NCBI GenBank assembly: GCA_028821115.1
Contig: JAPPHF010000013.1
Location: 1-48,397, forward strand
Length of the DNA: 48,397 nt
DNA from: Deltaproteobacteria bacterium
Lineage (GTDB): Bacteria; Desulfobacterota; Binatia; UBA9968; JAJDTQ01
Direction: 5' to 3'
The notes beneath the pieces are model-generated. The model did no database searches, was not told the DNA's origin, and worked only from the letters and a program-made list of their open reading frames with translations. How positions within the stretch are numbered: the first letter of the stretch is position 1; the number at the start of each line of letters is the position of its first letter. The position numbers and the translations under genes were made by a program. Shown one piece after another: positions 44,266 through 48,397 of the stretch.

Positions 44266-45807
44266 CTATTCGGCCTCGGCCGCATGGATCGCGCGTACGG
44301 TCTCGATGGTGTCCGCCTGTTCGGCGCGCTTGTCGGGCCGGTACCGCTTGACGCGGGCGAATCGCAGCGCCAGACCGGCCGGGTACTGCGGGCTCGCCTG
44401 AAGGTCGTTGAAGGCCACCTCCACCACCACCTCCGGCCGCACGTAGACCGTGTGCCGGTCCCGGGCGGTCTCAAGCCGCTGCAAGATCTCCGTCTGCTCT
44501 CTGAGCATGGCGTCCGTCAAGCCCTTGAAGGTCTTGCCCAGCATGACGAACAAGCCGCTGGACGGGTCCCGGGCGCCCAGGTGCAGGTTGCTGAGCCAGC
44601 CCTTGCGGCGGCCGTGGCCCCACTCGGCGGCGAGGACCACCAGGTCCAGGGTGTGCACGCGCTTGATCTTGAGCCAGTTGCGGCTGCGCTCGCCCGCCTC
44701 GTAGAGGGCGTCCGGGGCCTTGGCCATGACTCCCTCGTGGCCGGCCGACACGGCCGCGACGAAGAAGGCATCGGCCGCCGCCGGGCTGTCGGTGATCATC
44801 CGGGGCATCCGCAGAGCCGCGGGCACCGTGGCGGCCAGGGCGTCGATGCGTTCCCGGCCGGGTGCGTCGATCAGGGTGTTGCCATCCAGGTGGAGGCAAT
44901 CGAAGAAGTACGGGGTCAACGGCAGCTCGCGGCGCAGTTCGGCGACGTCGAGCTTGCGGCCGAAGCGCCGCATGGTGGTCTGGAACGGGTGGGGCTTGCC
45001 GTCCGGCCGAAAGGCCAGCACCTCACCGTCCAGGATCAGAGCCCCGGCGCCTAGCGCACGCACCGTCTCCACCAGTTCGGGCACGGCCGCGGCCACGTCC
45101 CGGAGTCCCCGGGTGAACACCGCCACGTCCGACCCGACCTTGTGCACCTGCACACGCGCCCCGTCCATCTTGTATTCCAGGGCGGCGGTTCCGAGCTGCC
45201 GCAGCGCGTCGGCGACGTCATCGCAGGGTTGCGCGAGCGCCGGCAGGATGGGCCGCCCCGGCGTCAACTGGAAGCCGCTCAGGCTGGCTTCTCCCTGGAT
45301 CAGCGCAACCGAGGCCACCTGCCCGAGGGAACCGTTGACGAAGTAGGCCCGCCGCACGGAGCGGGACGGCAGGCCGGACGCCTTGGCCACCGCCTCCATC
45401 ATGACACCTTCCAGGGCGCCGTGGCGCATCTCTCCCATTATCAGGCGTTGCAGGAACTCCCGTTCCGTTGCCGAGGCGCGCGCGAGCAACCCGGCCAGGA
45501 TCTCTGTCCGCCGCGCGCCCGATCCGGAGCCCGTGGTCCGGCGCACGTTCTCGAAACACGCGTCGGCATCGGCCAGGGTCAAGACACCGCTTTCCGAAGG
45601 TGCACAGGCCAGCGCGTCCTTCAGCATGGACCAACCGATGCCGATCTTTCCCTGCGGCAGCTCGCCGCACAGGTACGCGACCGCGATGGGGATCTCCCCC
45701 AGCTCCAGGCACCGCAGGCACTCGGCCAGGTGTCCGATCTTGGCCAGCCGGCCGGCGTTCCGGGTTACCCGGGCAGAGAGGTCGGTGAGTTCCTGAAGCT
45801 TCATCAA
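44266..45807 (-). CDS. ATP-dependent DNA ligase
   Basis: KxDG nucleotidyl motif ALEYKMDGARVQVHK, LILDGEVLAF, GHEGVMAKAPDALYEAGERSRNWLKIKR. Confidence 0.95.
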   Translation of the reverse strand: MMKLQELTDLSARVTRNAGRLAKIGHLAECLRCLELGEIPIAVAYLCGELPQGKIGIGWSMLKDALACAPSESGVLTLADADACFENVRRTTGSGSGARRTEILAGLLARASATEREFLQRLIMGEMRHGALEGVMMEAVAKASGLPSRSVRRAYFVNGSLGQVASVALIQGEASLSGFQLTPGRPILPALAQPCDDVADALRQLGTAALEYKMDGARVQVHKVGSDVAVFTRGLRDVAAAVPELVETVRALGAGALILDGEVLAFRPDGKPHPFQTTMRRFGRKLDVAELRRELPLTPYFFDCLHLDGNTLIDAPGRERIDALAATVPAALRMPRMITDSPAAADAFFVAAVSAGHEGVMAKAPDALYEAGERSRNWLKIKRVHTLDLVVLAAEWGHGRRKGWLSNLHLGARDPSSGLFVMLGKTFKGLTDAMLREQTEILQRLETARDRHTVYVRPEVVVEVAFNDLQASPQYPAGLALRFARVKRYRPDKRAEQADTIETVRAIHAAEAE

Positions 45808-45819
45808 GAGGCCTCGCCA

Positions 45820-47151
45820 TCACAGGCGCAGGGCGTAGAGGGGCACATACACCTCATCGGACGACAACCCGCCGTGGTTGCCCCTGTGGACCCGGGCCTT
45901 GGTCAGGGAAGCCGCAACCTGAAAGGCGTAGTCGTCCCGGGCCAGCAGAACGTAGTCGCCCACTCTGCTCCGCAGAGCGGGATGGGGTCGACCCGGCCCA
46001 AGGAGCCCGCTCCCCAGGAGCTCCTCCCCGGTGAGGCACACGCACGCTTCGGCCAGATGCCGGGCCAACACGTCGTGGAACCGCCCCACCCGCCCCGGAC
46101 GGACGAAGCACGACACCTGCCGGCCATCCCCCGCGGGAAGCAGAGTGAGACAATCCAGGAGACCCGGCACCGCGGCCAGATCGATCCGTCTGGGGGGCGG
46201 CGAGTCCACCACCCCGTGGTCCGCGGTGACCAGGAGAAGGGTGCCGGTACCGGCGAGCCGGTCCGCGAGCCTCCCGAGAGACTGGTCGATCTCGGCCAGA
46301 TGACTTCTCGTTTCCCGGGCCTGAACGCCCTTGGTGTGACAGAGCGTGTCGTACAAGGGCCAGTAGACATACGCGACCCCGCGTCCCCCTTCCCGGGCGA
46401 AGCGGACAGTCTGACGCTCCATGCCGGCCAAGGTCCTGTAGGCGCCGTAGCCATTCCAGCGAGTGCCCGCGTTGGAATAGGCGCTTTCACCCAGTGTGCC
46501 GAAGGAAAGCAGCCGCTTGTGCCGGCGCAACGACGACAGGTACGACGGCAACCCAAGGTAGCGTCTCAGATTGTAATCGTCCCTGGTCATCCGGGTTCCC
46601 GTAAGAGTCCGCCCCGGCAAGACCGCGCCGACCAGGCCCAGGTCGTGGAAGTGCAGATGCCAGCTCAGCACACCGTGCTCAGCGGGGGTAGCACCGGTGG
46701 AAAAGGTCGTCACCGCCGCGGCCGTGGTGCTCGGAAAAACCGTCGTAATGCGCTCGAAGGGATGCTTCGAAAAGAACCGGTCACCGCCGCCCGCGGCCAT
46801 GAAGCGCGTCAGTTGATTGAAACCCACGCCATCGAGGAGCAGGTAGACGATTCGCGAAGCACAGTCGAACAACCTTGGATCCAGGACCTTGAGCCTGGGA
46901 TGAGGAGAGGCTCCACCGAGCGAGTGGATGATGGACGAGAGCAGGTTCACGATGGAGCCGCCCTGGTAGTCGGGCAAGTGGAACCCACCCGCCGTTTGCA
47001 AGTGATGGAGGATGCCGGCACGGCTGGTCTGGGGCTGTGTCACAGCCAAGGAAGATAGAATAGGGAGAGCCCTTTCAACAACCGCCCTTGACTCCCTGCG
47101 GAGAAATTTGAGATGAGAAAAACAGTCCGCGGGCAAAGGAGGAGGAGGCAA
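45820..47151 (-). CDS. alkaline phosphatase superfamily / type I phosphodiesterase-nucleotide pyrophosphatase-like protein
   Basis: RIVYLLLDGVGFNQL, ERITTVFPSTTAAAVTTFSTGATPAEHGVLSW, LLLVTADHGVVDSP; start uncertain. Confidence 0.85.
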   Translation of the reverse strand: MPPPPLPADCFSHLKFLRRESRAVVERALPILSSLAVTQPQTSRAGILHHLQTAGGFHLPDYQGGSIVNLLSSIIHSLGGASPHPRLKVLDPRLFDCASRIVYLLLDGVGFNQLTRFMAAGGGDRFFSKHPFERITTVFPSTTAAAVTTFSTGATPAEHGVLSWHLHFHDLGLVGAVLPGRTLTGTRMTRDDYNLRRYLGLPSYLSSLRRHKRLLSFGTLGESAYSNAGTRWNGYGAYRTLAGMERQTVRFAREGGRGVAYVYWPLYDTLCHTKGVQARETRSHLAEIDQSLGRLADRLAGTGTLLLVTADHGVVDSPPPRRIDLAAVPGLLDCLTLLPAGDGRQVSCFVRPGRVGRFHDVLARHLAEACVCLTGEELLGSGLLGPGRPHPALRSRVGDYVLLARDDYAFQVAASLTKARVHRGNHGGLSSDEVYVPLYALRL

Positions 47152-47969
47152 TGGTCATACGCGAAGTCGGTGACGGTTCAACCTACGTGAGCACTCAGGA
47201 AGAACACGCCGAGCTGTCGGCTCAGTTCGCGGCCCATTGGGGGAACGACCGGTTCCCGCGGCTTCGGCCCTACGACACCATGGTCTTCGCCACGACGTAC
47301 CACGACAGCGGTTACCGGGAGTGGGAAGGGCTGCCACGGATGGACGTCGAAAAGGGCCGGCCCTACGGACACCGGGAGAGAATTCCGGGGTTCGAAGCCA
47401 CGGAGCTCAAGGCCTACCGGCGGAACGTGGACTGGGTGCGCGGCCACGACCTTTACGCGGGTTTGCTCGTGTCCATGCACCGCACAGGTTTGTGGCGCGG
47501 CCGCTACGACGTCCTGACCAGTCCGAAACCGCGAATCCGGGATCTCAGCAGCGGCGTCCGGACCGTTCTGGGCGAACTCGAGGAGCAGCAGCAACAGGAC
47601 AAGGACGCCCTTGCCGCCGGGAACTCGGGATTCGAGGACGAGTTGTGGATCAACTACCGCATGCTTCAGCTCTTCGACCTGCTGTCGCTCTACTTCTGCT
47701 GCGACGGCTACGGCGACGACGGTTTCAAGGAAGAATGCCTGGCGCCCATCCCTGCCGGCTACGCGCCCGACGACGCTGTCGAGCTACGGCTGGCAGCCAA
47801 TTCCGATGGCTCCGTGAAGATGGATCCCTACCCCTTTGACACCGCCCCGCTACGTGTCTCCGTGCGGGCCCGGCGGATGCAGCCCGGGCAGTACGAGTCC
47901 GAAGGGGACTGCCGAGCAGCTTACTACAAGACGCCGGCGACCCTGCTGCACTTCGACATCACCGACTGA
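47151..47969 (+). CDS. DUF3891 family protein
   Basis: RPYDTMVFATTYHDSGYREWEGLPRMD, LLVSMHRTGLWRGRY; 272 aa. Confidence 0.85.
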   Translation: MVIREVGDGSTYVSTQEEHAELSAQFAAHWGNDRFPRLRPYDTMVFATTYHDSGYREWEGLPRMDVEKGRPYGHRERIPGFEATELKAYRRNVDWVRGHDLYAGLLVSMHRTGLWRGRYDVLTSPKPRIRDLSSGVRTVLGELEEQQQQDKDALAAGNSGFEDELWINYRMLQLFDLLSLYFCCDGYGDDGFKEECLAPIPAGYAPDDAVELRLAANSDGSVKMDPYPFDTAPLRVSVRARRMQPGQYESEGDCRAAYYKTPATLLHFDITD

Positions 47970-48057
47970 AACCCGCCGCCCCGTGGCACTTCCCCTCCCG
48001 CTGCTCGAACTCAAAGCGGTATTGTAGCGCGGACCCGGTTAGACGCGATTTCCGTAA

Positions 48058-48110
48058 TTGACCGGGCGAGTCCTCTTGGTGTATACACCGGCCGTACCAA
48101 TTGGTACGGC
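48058..48110 (+). promoter_or_regulatory. promoter with perfect 20-bp palindromic operator
   Basis: TTGACC (48058-48063), 18-nt spacer, TATACA (48082-48087), then perfect palindrome GCCGTACCAATTGGTACGGC (48091-48110). Confidence 0.65.
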
Positions 48111-48152
48111 ACCTGAAAAACGGCGAGTAGCCTGCAAGGAGGTAGGCTCTTC

Positions 48153-48342
48153 GTGGATCTATTCACTCGGACAATGGGGCTTTGTCTGATATCTGTTTCG
48201 TTGTTCGTCTTTGTCGCGCTAAGCCCTACGGCCCCGTTACGGGCTGGCGTAGTCGGCCTGAACGATGCCCATCTGGCCGTATGGAGACTACACAACGATG
48301 AACCCATACAGAACCCGAAGTTTGCAAAATATGAGGTATCAA
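48153..48342 (+). pseudogene. secreted small protein gene apparently interrupted by an IS end
   Basis: SD AAGGAGGT then GTG: VDLFTRTMGLCLISVSLFVFVALSPTAPLRAGVVGLNDAHLAVWRLHNDEPIQNPKFAKYEV, running into IS-like sequence. Confidence 0.6.
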
Positions 48343-48397
48343 TGTCAATGGCAACTGAAAACTGCACACTTTTGGCAATCGAAAACTGCACACATTC
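48343..48397. mobile_element. IS21-family-like terminal end (truncated by window end)
   Basis: TGTCAATGGCAACTGAAAACTGCACACTTTTGGCAATCGAAAACTGCACACATTC: TG start and two 20-bp direct repeats (48350-48369 GGCAACTGAAAACTGCACAC, 48374-48393 GGCAATCGAAAACTGCACAC) with 24-bp period. Confidence 0.65.

Overview
High-GC bacterial chromosomal window, possibly an uncultured deltaproteobacterial or Tectomicrobia-like lineage (taxonomy is a guess). Left half (about 1.5-24.9 kb) is core: purF-purL-purQ-purS-purC-purB-dut-M16 peptidase-pnp-rpsO-truB-rbfA-DUF503-infB-ylxR-nusA-rimP, all on the minus strand, then ntrB/ntrC-like + thiE (+), dnaB and queF (-). The middle carries agmatine deiminase/N-carbamoylputrescine amidase, citrate synthase, an SDR and an enolase-superfamily enzyme. 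The right half (about 31-48 kb) is accessory and partly decaying. It has a frame-broken macro-domain gene, a frame-broken MetE-like gene, a co-oriented cassette (fused TRAP permease, TAXI receptor, E1-alpha/beta ThDP enzyme without E2/E3, MDR oxidoreductase, N,N-dimethylformamidase-like protein), a LysR pseudogene, an alpha/beta hydrolase, and a DNA ligase / phosphodiesterase / DUF3891 group. The most notable non-gene signals are: (1) a 182-bp MITE-like element with perfect 22-23 bp TIRs and a TA duplication between purS and purQ, forming the purS stop codon and lying over the purQ ribosome-binding site; (2) a decayed second copy of ligase C-terminus + DUF3891 at 32.95-33.29 kb, placing direct repeats around the catabolic cassette; (3) a perfect 20-bp palindrome at the promoter of a secreted-protein gene cut by an IS21-like end, with a diverged copy upstream of another secreted-protein gene 6 kb away; (4) two dispersed REP-like palindrome families; (5) a terminator-like hairpin in the rimP leader. 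No CRISPR array, rRNA or tRNA was recognised. All calls are by reading the sequence and supplied translations; no searches were run.
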